DNA of 42,215 nucleotides, taken from Theionarchaea archaeon. GTDB lineage: Archaea > Methanobacteriota_B > Thermococci > Methanofastidiosales > SZ-28-30. Under the pieces are notes generated by a model. That model was given only the letters and a program-made list of their open reading frames with translations. It was not told the DNA's origin and did not search any database. Location: assembly GCA_018992685.1 (NCBI GenBank), contig JACVGT010000004.1, positions 1 to 42,215 on the forward strand. Direction: 5' to 3'. Within the stretch, counting starts at the first letter, position 1. Each line of letters starts with the position of its first letter. This document shows positions 1 through 8,568 of this stretch, one piece after another. The position numbers and the translations under genes are program-made.

Positions 1-395
1 GTCTGACGAACACGGGTAGGAGATGGTACGGCCTCATGGGCTCTGTGATCTTTCTGAATTAAGGGTCAGTACGGTACCCTACACAGCGTGGAGAAACGAA
101 CCAGGCTCACTGACCCTATGCTGAATTCTTCAACTGTATTCCAGAAAATACTTCGATGAGAGATTCAGTCAACCGACTTACTCTGTGCCATATCCTCCAC
201 CCCCTGGAGTTTGTATCTTGATAATGTGGTGCAGAGATTTCGCCAGTGAACCCAGACAGATTGCTGCTTTAAAGCAACCAAATCTTCTTATGAATTGACA
301 ACAATAGAAATGGAGAACACGGCCGAATAAACCGTGCAGTAGGGGATGAATGTCTATAGCGAGGACATATGCCATTGCTGCATGAGGTGGCACGA
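1..395. other. Upstream intergenic region with a 9-bp inverted repeat
   Basis: No convincing gene is visible in the first 395 bases. The clearest structure is an inverted repeat, AGGGTCAGT at 62-70 and ACTGACCCT at 109-117, with a 38-nt loop. It could be a terminator or regulatory hairpin for something to the left, or chance. I looked for a tRNA (T-loop GGTTCGAATCC) on both strands and did not find one. No clear TATA box was found for the following gene. Confidence 0.4.
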
Positions 396-770
396 ATGGT
401 TACAAAATCAAAGGTTGAAACCCTGGCCGCTATCCTGAAGGATCTGGAAGCTACTACTCCCGATATTGAGGCATCTGCTGTCGTATCAGTAGATGGGTTG
501 ATGATAGCTTCTGCATTACCTCGAGATGTTGAAGAAGACAGAGTAGCTGCGATGTCGGCTGCGATGCTATCTCTGGGAGAGAGGACAGCAAAGGAACTGG
601 CAAGGGGTGGACTATCAGAAGTGTATGTCAAAGGAACGAATGGATACGTCGTCCTCATGGCTTCAGGTGAAAGTGCAGTCCTGACTGCATTGGTCAGAGA
701 GGATGCAAAATTGGGTCTGGTCTTTCTGGATATGAAGAGGAAAGCAGAAGAAGTAGCCAGGCTGGTGTAG
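396..770 (+). CDS. Roadblock/LC7 domain protein (MglB-like)
   Basis: A 124-residue protein that is essentially one Roadblock/LC7 domain. The pattern is typical: an N-terminal helix, then EASAVVSVDGLMIASALP, a helix AAMSAAMLSLGERTAKEL, a central strand with GYVVLMASGE, and a hydrophobic LGLVFLDM segment before the last helix. In prokaryotes such domains dimerise and often act with small GTPases or as scaffolds. No GTPase is next to it here. I chose ATG 396 because GAGGTGG lies about 5 nt upstream; an in-frame ATG at 369 has no ribosome binding site. It is followed 23 nt later by a V4R protein, so the two are probably co-transcribed and may form one sensing module. The family call is firm; the role is unknown. 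Confidence 0.82.
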   Translation: MVTKSKVETLAAILKDLEATTPDIEASAVVSVDGLMIASALPRDVEEDRVAAMSAAMLSLGERTAKELARGGLSEVYVKGTNGYVVLMASGESAVLTALVREDAKLGLVFLDMKRKAEEVARLV

Positions 771-793
771 CAGACAGGAGAAGGTGAATCACT

Positions 794-1420
794 ATGTGTG
801 AACAGATCAAAATTGCCAATGGTGTCATGAAAGCTTCGCTTGAAGGAATCCAGGATATAGTGGGGGAGAATGGGTTGAAATCGATTTTGAACTATGGGCA
901 CCTGGAAAAATACACGAGTACGCTCCCGCCTCAAAATGATGAGCTTGAGATTCCTTTAGAGGACCTTCAGGGCTTGTACTCGTCTCTCAGAGAGCTTTTT
1001 GGTGATAAGGGTGCAGATGGGATTCGGCTACGTGTGGGAAAGGAGAACGCACGGAGAGCTCTTGAAAATCGTCCCTTCATGGCCAAATCAATCAAGATGG
1101 CCACTCGCCTTATTCCAGAAAACAAGAAGATAGGTCTGGCCCTCCAGAAGTTTTCAGAGGATTTCCAAAAAAACGTCCCCTCCAGATCAGGCGCTGTGAA
1201 GGTTGAACTGCGCGAAGAGGATGATTGCTTTCTGCTGATCAATGGCGCCAATTTTGAAAGCGAAGACGTCAGCTCTAATACGCCCGTGTGCAAGATCACT
1301 TTAGGAATACTTCAGTATGTGGTGGAATGGATTTCTGGCAATCCACATGAAGTAAAAGAGATTGAATGCAGGGCAGCTGGTGGTTCTGCTGACGTTTTCA
1401 GGATCTCAAAGGCTCACTGA
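794..1420 (+). CDS. V4R-domain-like protein
   Basis: 208 residues, ATG start with GGAGAAGGTGA just upstream. The C-terminal half has the architecture of V4R (4-vinyl-reductase) small-molecule-binding domains, ending in VKEIECRAAGGSADVFRIS. A typical V4R end has a second cysteine after the G, giving a metal-binding Cys pair. Here that position is not cysteine, so metal binding may be lost. The N-terminal half (IVGENGLKSILNYGHLEKY) matches a paralog on the minus strand at 7381-7998 (IGENGLHVFLKRADLEEY), which keeps the cysteines. It lies right behind the Roadblock gene, suggesting a ligand-sensing partner. No enzyme activity can be inferred. Confidence 0.62.
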   Translation: MCEQIKIANGVMKASLEGIQDIVGENGLKSILNYGHLEKYTSTLPPQNDELEIPLEDLQGLYSSLRELFGDKGADGIRLRVGKENARRALENRPFMAKSIKMATRLIPENKKIGLALQKFSEDFQKNVPSRSGAVKVELREEDDCFLLINGANFESEDVSSNTPVCKITLGILQYVVEWISGNPHEVKEIECRAAGGSADVFRISKAH

Positions 1421-1717
1421 GAGAGAAAAGAACTATTCAATGGACGTTGTGTGGAGGGATTCCTCCACTTCACCTCCTGTAGAGGATAGGTAGTGGAAAG
1501 GACCTCCTGCATGCACATGTTACTGCAGAAATGGTAGGGATAAAAGGTACGATAGGACCTTACAGAGGTCTCTTGGATTACTGCTGCCCTGAGAGGGACT
1601 ACATGTGACTCTCTACAGAGATACAGACAGCGACCTTCAGAGTCATATGCCCATGGACAGCAACCTTAAATAGTAACTACCTCTAATAGAGTCATCATAT
1701 CTTGTGAGGTACAGATC
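1421..1717. other. Intergenic region, mostly featureless
   Basis: About 300 bases between the V4R gene and the preQ0 operon. The only element I can support is the TATA-like box near its right end (listed separately). No small ORF with a ribosome binding site was seen. Confidence 0.5.
1664..1673 (+). promoter_or_regulatory. TATA box of the preQ0/archaeosine operon
   Basis: CCTTAAATAG, about 50 nt before the queD start. Transcription would begin near 1694, leaving a short leader that contains TGAGGT (1704-1709). Inferred from the archaeal consensus; no start-site data. Confidence 0.5.
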
Positions 1718-2074
1718 ATGATAATGAGACTGAGCAGAGAATTCACCTTCGATGCTGCCCACAGCCTACCGGACTATCCTGGCAAGTGTGCACACGTCCA
1801 TGGCCACACCTACACTCTCATCGTCACAGTAGAAGGAGAACTGGATCAGTCTGGCATGGTTATTGATTTTTTCAAGATACGAGAAATCGTTGAGGATGTG
1901 CTGGCTCCCCTGGATCATCATTATCTCAATGACTTCTATCAGCAACCAACAGTAGAAATGGTCGCCCGTGACCTTTCAGAAAAGATCGAGAAAGCCCTTC
2001 AGAACACCAGTGTGAGTCTTTACAGTGTCAAGTTGTATGAAGGAACAAAATCTGCGGTTGAGGTTTTTGTATGA
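1718..2074 (+). CDS. queD: 6-carboxytetrahydropterin synthase QueD
   Basis: A 118-residue single-domain protein of the PTPS/QueD family. It converts 7,8-dihydroneopterin triphosphate to 6-carboxy-5,6,7,8-tetrahydropterin, the first dedicated step to preQ0. The zinc histidines are H15 (FDAAHSL) and H28/H30 in CAHVHGH, with the catalytic cysteine C24 directly before them; the conserved LYEG motif is near the C-terminus. Length is normal for the family. ATG 1718 is preceded by TGAGGT; ATG 1724 is an alternative. The stop overlaps the start of queE (ATGA), so this is the first gene of a tight four-gene operon. In an archaeon the product most likely feeds archaeosine in tRNA rather than queuosine. 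Confidence 0.93.
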   Translation: MIMRLSREFTFDAAHSLPDYPGKCAHVHGHTYTLIVTVEGELDQSGMVIDFFKIREIVEDVLAPLDHHYLNDFYQQPTVEMVARDLSEKIEKALQNTSVSLYSVKLYEGTKSAVEVFV

Positions 2075-2715
2075 GCCTGGAAGTATCAGAAATATTCTTC
2101 TCTCTCAACGGAGAAGGACTCCTGATGGGAGTACCTACCCTCTTTGTTAGGTTATCCGGGTGCAATCTCCGGTGCACTTGGTGTGACACAACATATGCCT
2201 GGGATCCAGGCCGGTCCCTGTCTGTTGACCAGATAAAGAACCAGGTTCTGGAAAAGGACAATGGACACTGCCAGTGGGCATTACTCACCGGAGGAGAACC
2301 CTTGATTCAGGATGTCCGTCCTCTCGTTGATGCCCTGAAGCCCCACTACAAGATAGCCATTGAGACCAATGGTTCTCTGTACCGGGAGGTTCTGCACGAC
2401 ATGGATTTCATCAGTGCAGACATAAAGCCACCTAGCAGTGGAAACCCCACGACAGAGTATGGAACCCTCACCAAAATCATTGATGCTATCACCGAAAGAA
2501 GTGGCCAGCTCAAGGCAATCATTGCCAGCAGGGAGGATTATGCCTTCATCCGTGCCCTCACCCGAGAATGTGATATTACTGTCCCATTGGTGCTCCAGCC
2601 TTGCTGGGGCTCTGTGACCTATGACTTCTTGTGTAATCTTTACCTTGAATCTCCACTGCCTGTAGAGTCAATTCGTATTCTTACCCAGCTTCACAAAATA
2701 GGCAATATCAAATAA
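2071..2715 (+). CDS. queE: 7-carboxy-7-deazaguanine synthase QueE (radical SAM)
   Basis: 214 residues. A radical SAM enzyme that contracts the ring of 6-carboxytetrahydropterin to form 7-carboxy-7-deazaguanine (CDG). The N-terminus has the QueE signature SLNGEGLLMGVPTLFVRLSG leading into the cluster motif C31-NLR-C35-TW-C38. The GGEP motif (LLTGGEPL) and an IETNGS segment follow, as in the family. The minimal length without SPASM or extra domains is normal. It overlaps queD by 4 nt and is followed 8 nt later by the cyclohydrolase gene. Confidence 0.94.
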   Translation: MSLEVSEIFFSLNGEGLLMGVPTLFVRLSGCNLRCTWCDTTYAWDPGRSLSVDQIKNQVLEKDNGHCQWALLTGGEPLIQDVRPLVDALKPHYKIAIETNGSLYREVLHDMDFISADIKPPSSGNPTTEYGTLTKIIDAITERSGQLKAIIASREDYAFIRALTRECDITVPLVLQPCWGSVTYDFLCNLYLESPLPVESIRILTQLHKIGNIK

Positions 2716-2723
2716 GTGATTCC

Positions 2724-3518
2724 ATGAAAGATACTCAAGATTTGCTCCCTGAGCATCCCATAACTCTTGAAAAGGTAGGGATTGTCAACCTGAAGACTCT
2801 CATAAGAATCGATCGCCACGGTCGGGAATTCAGACACATTCCCACCATTACTATCCACGTAGATTTAGATGAGCAGAGGAAAGGCATCCACATGAGCCGG
2901 CTCATCGAGAGTGTGACAGAACTGCTGGAAGAAGAAGTGGCAGAAAAACACCGCTCTCTGGAAGAAATTGGGAAAGATATCCTTGAAAAACTGAAATTAA
3001 AACACAAGTTTCAGAAATCAGGAATAACTATCGATTCTGAACTTCCTATTTACCAGAAGACTCCTGCCAGCAAGAAGGATACCATAGAAATCCATGGTAT
3101 CACCGTTGAGGTCTTGCATGATGGAGATGCATGGTCAAAGATACTGACTGTATCCGTCACTGGCAATACGGCATGTCCTCATGCCCTGTCCATGAACTCT
3201 GGGAAGACTCACATACAGAGAGCGCGGGGGATTTTACGTGTTGAAACGGACTTTGGCAGTGAGATACCTTTGGAAGACATGGTGGAAGTGGTGGAGAAGT
3301 CCTTTTCCTCGAGAGTGTACACACTTCTCAAGAGTGATGATGAATCATTTGTTGTATCCAGGATGTATGAGAATCCCCTTTTTGTTGAGGATGTGTGTAG
3401 AAATATGCTGGCTTTATCCAGGGATCGGTTTCTCGGCTGCACGATTCATGCCACCTGCATCAGTCATGAGAGTATTCACCGGCATGACGTGTACGCAGAG
3501 GGCAGGGTGGTCACGTGA
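2724..3518 (+). CDS. mptA: GTP cyclohydrolase, MptA/FolE2 family (type IB)
   Basis: 264 residues, COG1469-type cyclohydrolase. It opens GTP to give a dihydroneopterin phosphate, here probably the supplier for QueD and possibly also for methanopterin-type pterins. Family marks include RIDRHGREFRHIPTITIHVD, the GIHMSRL segment (GMSR in relatives), the TGNTACPHA motif carrying C151, and KTHIQRARG with H163. Archaeal MptA proteins make the cyclic phosphate while bacterial FolE2 makes the triphosphate; the sequence alone does not settle which product forms. The first residues show no signal peptide. The stop overlaps the queC GTG start (GTGA). Position within the que operon supports the assignment. 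Confidence 0.85.
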   Translation: MKDTQDLLPEHPITLEKVGIVNLKTLIRIDRHGREFRHIPTITIHVDLDEQRKGIHMSRLIESVTELLEEEVAEKHRSLEEIGKDILEKLKLKHKFQKSGITIDSELPIYQKTPASKKDTIEIHGITVEVLHDGDAWSKILTVSVTGNTACPHALSMNSGKTHIQRARGILRVETDFGSEIPLEDMVEVVEKSFSSRVYTLLKSDDESFVVSRMYENPLFVEDVCRNMLALSRDRFLGCTIHATCISHESIHRHDVYAEGRVVT

Positions 3519-4180
3519 ATCATAGGACAGCTGTGGTCCTCCTCAGTGGAGGGATGGATTCTGCAGTGTGTGCATCTATCGCTCAGAACGAGGGGTTTAC
3601 ACTCTATGTGCTGCATGTGGGGTATGGACAGAGAACCAGCAAAAAAGAGAGAGAATGCGCAGAAGAACTGGCATCCTTCTATGACGCTCTGGACTTTAGG
3701 GTGATTCCACTGGATTTCTTGAAGGAGATCGGGGAAAGCGGGCTCACAGATGAGAGCATCACCCTCCCCGTGGAGGAGACAGAAGGAATACCTCCCAGCT
3801 ATGTCCCTTTCAGAAATTCTATTATCTTGTCACTGGCTACCGCATGGGCAGAAGTCGTGGGGGCGGAAGCCATATTCTACGGAGCGAATTTCATTGATTT
3901 TTCAGGCTATCCTGATTGCAGACCACAGTATTTTGAAGCATTTCAGAAGTTGATTGAAGCAGGCACCAAAGATGACACTGTCATTGTGCTGAGGACTCCC
4001 CTGGCTTCTCTGAGCAAGGCTGACATTGTAAAGAAAGGGCTTGAATTGGGTACACCTTTCGAATCTACCTGGAGCTGTTACACAGAAAATGAGAAAGCGT
4101 GTGGAGTGTGCGATTCGTGTCGGCTGCGATTAAAGGGATTCCGTGAGAACGGTGTCACAGATCCCATCTCATACAGGTAA
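3515..4180 (+). CDS. queC: 7-cyano-7-deazaguanine (preQ0) synthase QueC
   Basis: 221 residues. An ATP-dependent PP-loop enzyme that turns CDG plus ammonia into preQ0. The P-loop SGGMDS is at residues 11-16, and the zinc site C188-x7-C196-x2-C199-x2-C202 is near the C-terminus. YVPFRNSIILSLATAWAE and FIDFSGYPDCR are typical QueC segments. The start is GTG 3515 overlapping the previous stop; there is no better start. It closes the set QueD-QueE-MptA-QueC, the complete GTP-to-preQ0 route. The archaeosine transglycosylase and amidotransferase are not in this window. Confidence 0.94.
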   Translation: MNHRTAVVLLSGGMDSAVCASIAQNEGFTLYVLHVGYGQRTSKKERECAEELASFYDALDFRVIPLDFLKEIGESGLTDESITLPVEETEGIPPSYVPFRNSIILSLATAWAEVVGAEAIFYGANFIDFSGYPDCRPQYFEAFQKLIEAGTKDDTVIVLRTPLASLSKADIVKKGLELGTPFESTWSCYTENEKACGVCDSCRLRLKGFRENGVTDPISYR

Positions 4181-4227
4181 CTGGAGCGGCTGAAAGGTGA
4201 CAAAAAAATTAACGTACTGGACTGCCA

Positions 4228-4686
4228 TCATGAGATTTCTACGAGTATTTCTCCCCTTTCTACACTGCTGCCTGCTGAAACATGAACTTTCTCGACTGTT
4301 CCTTCCTTGGGTGCCCTCAATTCATTTTCCATTTTCATGGCTTCCAGAACGCACACTACATCTCCTTCTTTGATTGACTCTCCTTCCTTTACTGCTACAG
4401 AAACAATCTTTCCCGGCATCATTGCTGAAATAGCTCCTTGGGCAGCTTTTGTCTTCTTTTCTGGCTGCTTCTTCTCCTCTTCCAGCCTGAAGGAATGAGG
4501 AATTCCATTGATGACCACCTGCTCTTTCTGCATGTCCACTGTGTAGGGTATTCCGTCAACATCAATGGAGTTCTCTTTCTCCTGCACTGTATGTTCTTTT
4601 CCATTGACTCTTACGCTACTCCCTTCTATTTCTACTGAGTAGCGAACATCATCCATGACCACGTGGAACTTCACCAAGGAGACCAC
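4228..4686 (-). CDS. Biotin carboxyl carrier protein
   Basis: About 152 residues. The C-terminal third is a biotinyl domain with EAMKMEN; the biotinylated lysine is about K118. A Lys/Glu/Gln-rich linker (EEEKKQPEKKTKAAQG) precedes it. The N-terminal half contains repeated short strands (VRVNGKEHTVQ, SIDVDGIPYTVD, VVINGIPHSFR) that probably dock onto the carboxyltransferase. The start is uncertain: GTG 4686 overlaps the upstream gene and has AGAGGTGG almost abutting it, while a TTG or GTG a few codons later has better spacing. It overlaps the upstream carboxyltransferase gene, so the two proteins are surely made together as subunits of one biotin enzyme. Confidence 0.88.
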   Translation of the reverse strand: MVSLVKFHVVMDDVRYSVEIEGSSVRVNGKEHTVQEKENSIDVDGIPYTVDMQKEQVVINGIPHSFRLEEEKKQPEKKTKAAQGAISAMMPGKIVSVAVKEGESIKEGDVVCVLEAMKMENELRAPKEGTVEKVHVSAGSSVERGEILVEIS

Positions 4687-6143
4687 CCACCTCTTGGTCT
4701 GAAAGCCATTTTCCAGGGAGATGCATACGTGGGACTTTCAATGCGCTCAGGCTTCTTTTTCATGGCCAGTATATATGCCAGAGCGGCTACGGCATCTTCC
4801 AAGCCTCCCCCCTTGGCTCTCCATTCGAAATACTCCTTGGCAACCTGAGGAAATAATGCATAGGACAGGACATCTTCCTCTGATCTGGCCAGATCACCAA
4901 TTTCCTCTCTTGCCTTTTCAAACCCAGGCTCAAGCAGATCCGCGGGACGACACGTAATGGGTTCTTCTTCTCCAATGACGAGCCGTTTGACTGTCTTGTC
5001 AATCTGTCCCGGGGGCCGACCATAGAACCCCTTGACGTACTGCTTGACTTCATTGGGAATCATTTTGTACCTCTCACCCAGAACCACATTCAGTGTGGCC
5101 TGAGTACCCACGATCTGACTGGAAGGAGTGACCAGCGGAGGGTATCCCAGTTCCTTTCTTACTCTGGGAACTTCCTGTATTACGTCCTCAAATCGGTCCT
5201 CCGCATTCTGCTCTCTGAGCTGGGACACTAGGTTTGACAACATCCCTCCAGGAATCTGGTAGGTGAGAACTCTTATGTCAACACCATGGAGCCCGCTTTC
5301 GAATGCACTGTATCTTTTACGAATATCAGCAAAATACAGTGCAATGTCAGCCAAAGTCCTCAGGTCAAGTCCTGTCTTCCTTGGAGATTCATCCAGTGAG
5401 GCTACCAGGCTCTCAGTGGGAGGCTGGGAAGTTTGGGACGCCAGAGAGGATATCGCAGTATCAATCACATCTACGCCAGCTTCTGCAGCTTTCAGACAGG
5501 CGCTGGAGGCCATTCCTGAGGTAGCATGAGTATGAAACTGTACAGGCACTGACAGAGCAGCTTTCAACTCGGTCACCAACTCATATGCTTGATATGGCGA
5601 TATGAGCCCACTCATGTCTTTTATGCACACAGAATCTGCCCCCATTTCTTCCAGTTTCACTCCCTTTTTCACAAAACCATCAATAGAGTCCAGAGGACTT
5701 AACGTATAACAAAAGGAAGCCTGGACGTGGCCTCCCTCACGGTTCACTATTTTCATGGCGAATTCCATGTTCCTGAAATCATTCAAAGCATCAAAGATGC
5801 GGAATATGTCTATACCATTTTCCTTGGCCCTGATAATGAACTTCTCCACAATGTCGTCAGGATAGTGCTTGTATCCAACGATATTCTGTCCCCTCAAAAG
5901 CATCTGCAGGGGAGTCTTTGGAAGTGCTTCTCTCAATTGTCGGAGTCTTTCCCATGGGTCTTCTTTCAAGTACCTCAGACAGCTATCAAAGGTGGCACCC
6001 CCCCAGACTTCTAGCGAATGATACCCGACAGTATCTAGCTTCTCAGCTATCGGCAACATATCCTCTGTTCGCATTCTGGTAGCCAGTAAGGACTGATGAG
6101 CGTCACGCAAGCAGGTTTCTGTTATTTTGACTGGTTGGGTCAT
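4671..6143 (-). CDS. Carboxyltransferase subunit (pyruvate carboxylase B / oxaloacetate decarboxylase alpha)
   Basis: 490 residues. The N-terminal TIM barrel starts ITETCLRDAHQSLLATRMRTEDML, with LEVWGGATFD, LLRGQNIVGYKHYPDD, the metal-site lysine in CIKDMSG and the histidines of FHTHATSGMA; the C-terminal part is the PycB/OadA post-barrel region. It transfers CO2 between biotin and pyruvate/oxaloacetate. No biotin carboxylase (PycA) and no sodium-pump beta subunit are nearby, so carboxylase versus decarboxylase cannot be told from context. In archaea the pair PycA/PycB with a separate or fused biotin domain is usual. A TATA box about 30 nt upstream and the lack of a ribosome binding site suggest a nearly leaderless mRNA. 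Confidence 0.88.
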   Translation of the reverse strand: MTQPVKITETCLRDAHQSLLATRMRTEDMLPIAEKLDTVGYHSLEVWGGATFDSCLRYLKEDPWERLRQLREALPKTPLQMLLRGQNIVGYKHYPDDIVEKFIIRAKENGIDIFRIFDALNDFRNMEFAMKIVNREGGHVQASFCYTLSPLDSIDGFVKKGVKLEEMGADSVCIKDMSGLISPYQAYELVTELKAALSVPVQFHTHATSGMASSACLKAAEAGVDVIDTAISSLASQTSQPPTESLVASLDESPRKTGLDLRTLADIALYFADIRKRYSAFESGLHGVDIRVLTYQIPGGMLSNLVSQLREQNAEDRFEDVIQEVPRVRKELGYPPLVTPSSQIVGTQATLNVVLGERYKMIPNEVKQYVKGFYGRPPGQIDKTVKRLVIGEEEPITCRPADLLEPGFEKAREEIGDLARSEEDVLSYALFPQVAKEYFEWRAKGGGLEDAVAALAYILAMKKKPERIESPTYASPWKMAFRPRGGWSPW

Positions 6144-6167
6144 ACGCTTTGTGGAATGTCCCTACCC

Positions 6168-6178
6168 TTAAATATATT
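6168..6178 (-). promoter_or_regulatory. TATA box of the carboxyltransferase operon
   Basis: On the minus strand the sequence reads AATATATTTAAGG, about 30 nt before the ATG at 6143. The spacing implies a leader of only a few bases, matching the absence of a ribosome binding site. Confidence 0.55.
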
Positions 6179-6471
6179 GGCGTCAATCCAGAAAGAAGAT
6201 TGGATTGTGCGTACTGCACTACCCACATGAATCAAAAGTAGTCAAGACATGGGTTATGCCTTTTACCGGCAACTCCTGCCCACACTGACCGACACAAAGA
6301 ATAGGTATTCATCTCTTGAGACTGCGGTGGTATTGTGAAAGAAATTGCTTTGGCACCAGGCTCAGTACCAGCGTTGTGACCGCACTCTTTTTACGAAACC
6401 TTCACTACGTACCTTCATTGAAACAAGACTTGGAAAGAGATGCTCAGAAAAGATCCTCGGATCAGAGAGAA

Positions 6472-6483
6472 AGCATTTAAGGG
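6472..6483 (+). promoter_or_regulatory. TATA-like box of the AlkD-like gene
   Basis: AGCATTTAAGGG, about 35 nt before ATG 6513. It would give a leader of roughly 10 nt that includes GAGGAT. Confidence 0.45.
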
Positions 6484-6512
6484 AACCGTAACACTGGTGG
6501 TTGAGGATTAGC

Positions 6513-7256
6513 ATGATACTCGACGACTTGCATAAAGGGATTGTGGCCCAGCTGGAGAAGAGAGCTGACCCTGTGGCGGCATCCAGAAATACTGAGAGAG
6601 CTGAGCGATTCAATATCAATCACAAATACTATGGACTCACTGGAGACGTACTGAGAGATCTCATCGCGCAGCATGAGGGTCAATTCAGCAGATTGGAATT
6701 GACAGAACGATTTCATCTGGTACAGATGTTGTACAGTTCTGGGATGGCTGAACAGGTTGCCTTTGGAGATACCATCTTGGTCAACAGTCTGAATGAGATA
6801 GAGCCCTCGCACTTTGAGTACCTAGACGAGATTACGGATTGCCTTAGCAATTGGGGAGATACTGACTGGTTTGCCAGCCGGATTACCCAACCACTTCTTC
6901 TGAAATTCCCTAGAGAGACTCTATCATTTCTGAGGAGCCTCAACGATTCTGGCAACATGTGGAAACGAAGGCTGAGTGTTGTCACGTTCACAAGAAAGAT
7001 TGGGGAGAGCGGAGAATTCACTGAAGAAGCGCTGGGACTATGCAATAATCTGATCTGGAACACAGAGGATCTGGTTCGAAAAGGAGTCGGCTGGGCACTG
7101 AAGGATACAATGCGGGGGGACAAGAACAGAGTCCTGGGCTATGTGAGATCTTTGAGGGAAAAAGGTGTCTCTTCTGTGATCACGTTATATGCAATACGAG
7201 ACCTGAAGGGTGAAGAACGAAAAGAGATTCTAGCTGTAAAACAGAAAAAGGTTTAA
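6513..7256 (+). CDS. DNA alkylation repair protein, AlkD family
   Basis: 247 residues built of helical HEAT-like repeats. AlkD-type DNA glycosylases remove bulky or charged alkylated bases (N3/N7-alkylpurines) without base flipping. Visible family marks are FNINHKYYGLTGDVLRDLI (relatives: YFGVKTPDLRKI), SNWGDTDWFASRI, the WKRRLSVVTF motif and VGWALKDTMRGD near the C-terminus, which correspond to the aromatic/acidic cleft region of AlkD. ATG 6513 is chosen because GAGGAT lies 4-5 nt upstream and fits the promoter; an upstream TTG at 6501 is possible. It stands alone, convergent with the following V4R gene. Confidence 0.8.
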   Translation: MILDDLHKGIVAQLEKRADPVAASRNTERAERFNINHKYYGLTGDVLRDLIAQHEGQFSRLELTERFHLVQMLYSSGMAEQVAFGDTILVNSLNEIEPSHFEYLDEITDCLSNWGDTDWFASRITQPLLLKFPRETLSFLRSLNDSGNMWKRRLSVVTFTRKIGESGEFTEEALGLCNNLIWNTEDLVRKGVGWALKDTMRGDKNRVLGYVRSLREKGVSSVITLYAIRDLKGEERKEILAVKQKKV

Positions 7257-7380
7257 GAGACGAATTCAGAAAAGAATCCTGCAAGGAACAGTTAGCGAAA
7301 TGAACAGGTGTATAACAACAAATACTCAAGAACCATCACACTTGAAAGTCTTCTCGATTCAAGGAAACAGCCCTCTTAGG

Positions 7381-7998
7381 TTAGGACTGCCCCCCGTTCT
7401 TGGCGATGGCAAACCTGCAGGAAGGGTGACCCTGTGCCATACACTCCACTTCCTTGACTTCATGTTCTTTCCCTGTAATCCATGTCATCATACTGGTCCA
7501 GAACCCCACCGGCGGCCAGCAGATACAATTGTCAGAATGTAGATTACCACAGTAAAAGCAATCCTGTATCTCCACATAGAAATTGTTCTCATCCTCTGTC
7601 ATGAGATGTGGCACACTGTACAGGTTCTCAGATTCCTTGAGTACCCGTTTCAAGATGAACCTTGTCTTCCCTTCTTCACCCATAAAGGTCGTAACCAACC
7701 CCGCAAGTCCAAATAATGTGGGCTTGGTTCTGAGCGCATACTCGAACGTCAACTTCCCGCAGCGCAGTAACAGGGGTTTGGCAGCCTTTTCCCCAAATAA
7801 TTCAATGATTAGTTCAATACCTTTCTTAAACTTGCTCATTTCAAGAGAGGGTGAATCGTCATCGGGGAGTTCATTCTCAATATACTCTTCAAGGTCAGCG
7901 CGTTTTAGAAACACGTGAAGTCCGTTTTCACCAATATGTTCTTCCACACTTTTGAACACGATGCGAGCCAGCGAAGATGGTATTCTATGTTCCTCCAC
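7381..7998 (-). CDS. V4R-domain protein
   Basis: 205 residues with an apparent GTG start (7998) and GGTGAG upstream. The C-terminal half is a V4R domain with its cysteines intact: CFYCGNLHSDNCIC in the middle and VECMAQGHPSCRFAI at the end, a likely metal/ligand site. The N-terminal half matches that of the V4R protein at 794-1420 (SVEEHIGENGLHVF versus GIQDIVGENGLKSI). V4R domains bind small hydrophobic ligands or take part in regulation. No DNA-binding part is visible. It is monocistronic, with its own TATA box giving a short leader. Confidence 0.72.
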   Translation of the reverse strand: MEEHRIPSSLARIVFKSVEEHIGENGLHVFLKRADLEEYIENELPDDDSPSLEMSKFKKGIELIIELFGEKAAKPLLLRCGKLTFEYALRTKPTLFGLAGLVTTFMGEEGKTRFILKRVLKESENLYSVPHLMTEDENNFYVEIQDCFYCGNLHSDNCICWPPVGFWTSMMTWITGKEHEVKEVECMAQGHPSCRFAIAKNGGQS

Positions 7999-8027
7999 AT
8001 ACTCACCGGTCTCTTGAGAATGTACAT

Positions 8028-8038
8028 GTATATAAACT
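8028..8038 (-). promoter_or_regulatory. TATA box of the V4R gene
   Basis: The minus strand reads AAGTTTATATACATG across this site, about 35 nt before GTG 7998; the implied leader is around 10 nt. Confidence 0.55.
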
Positions 8039-8190
8039 TTATTGACTCTAGACTGTACATTTTTTCTTTTTTTAATGAAATCTTTGGGAATGGAGCAGCA
8101 CTTTCAATTTGGCAGCTTCAATTGCCACTACCTGTGCATTCTACCTGGAATACCCACATAATGTTAGAGTTTAAACAATAGTTGTGGAGA

Positions 8191-8455
8191 GATTTCCCCT
8201 TCCCGGACACGTATCAGTCAGAGCTGAGAAAATCATGTCACGTAGTCTTTGGTGTTCTTTAAAAAAATCACTATCACACGATTTATCACGACGCGCTATC
8301 TGCCGCATATTCACTCGAATCACGAAAACTCCTCAAACCATTCCAGCAAAAAAAGGCAGGGGTGCTCCCTTCAGAACTCAAATCAGGTGGAGAGAACATA
8401 CCAGACGAACCACATGATTTGGATTTTCCTTAGGTAGGAGGCATAAGGAACACCC
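8191..8455. repeat. Possible degenerate repeat element, copy 1
   Basis: Begins with GATTTCCCCTTCC (8191-8203) and ends with AGGAGGCATAAGG followed by AACACCC (8436-8455). Both end motifs recur in the same order at 8569-8704. The interior of the two copies differs in length and sequence, so only the ends are supported as repeats. Confidence 0.35.
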
Positions 8456-8568
8456 CTAGTTATAACTCACCTATATCCTTATAAGCTTTTCTGACTAATC
8501 ATTAACTTTAACTAACATGTATAACCGAAAGCTTTATATAGTATTGATTATCAATAATGATTAGATGG

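Larger units (their letters stand above)
6144..6512. other. Divergent promoter region
   Basis: About 370 bases between two divergently transcribed genes. It holds a TATA box for each direction (6168-6178 minus, 6472-6483 plus). The central part shows no supported gene. Confidence 0.5.

Noticed and set aside
1-120. Possible tRNA or structured RNA at the left edge
   Set aside because: An inverted repeat is present but no T-loop, anticodon arm or CCA-adjacent acceptor pairing could be found on either strand.
178-934. Minus-strand open frames across the Roadblock gene
   Set aside because: They are opposite a well-supported domain protein, Ser/Arg-rich and without motifs; shadows of the real gene.
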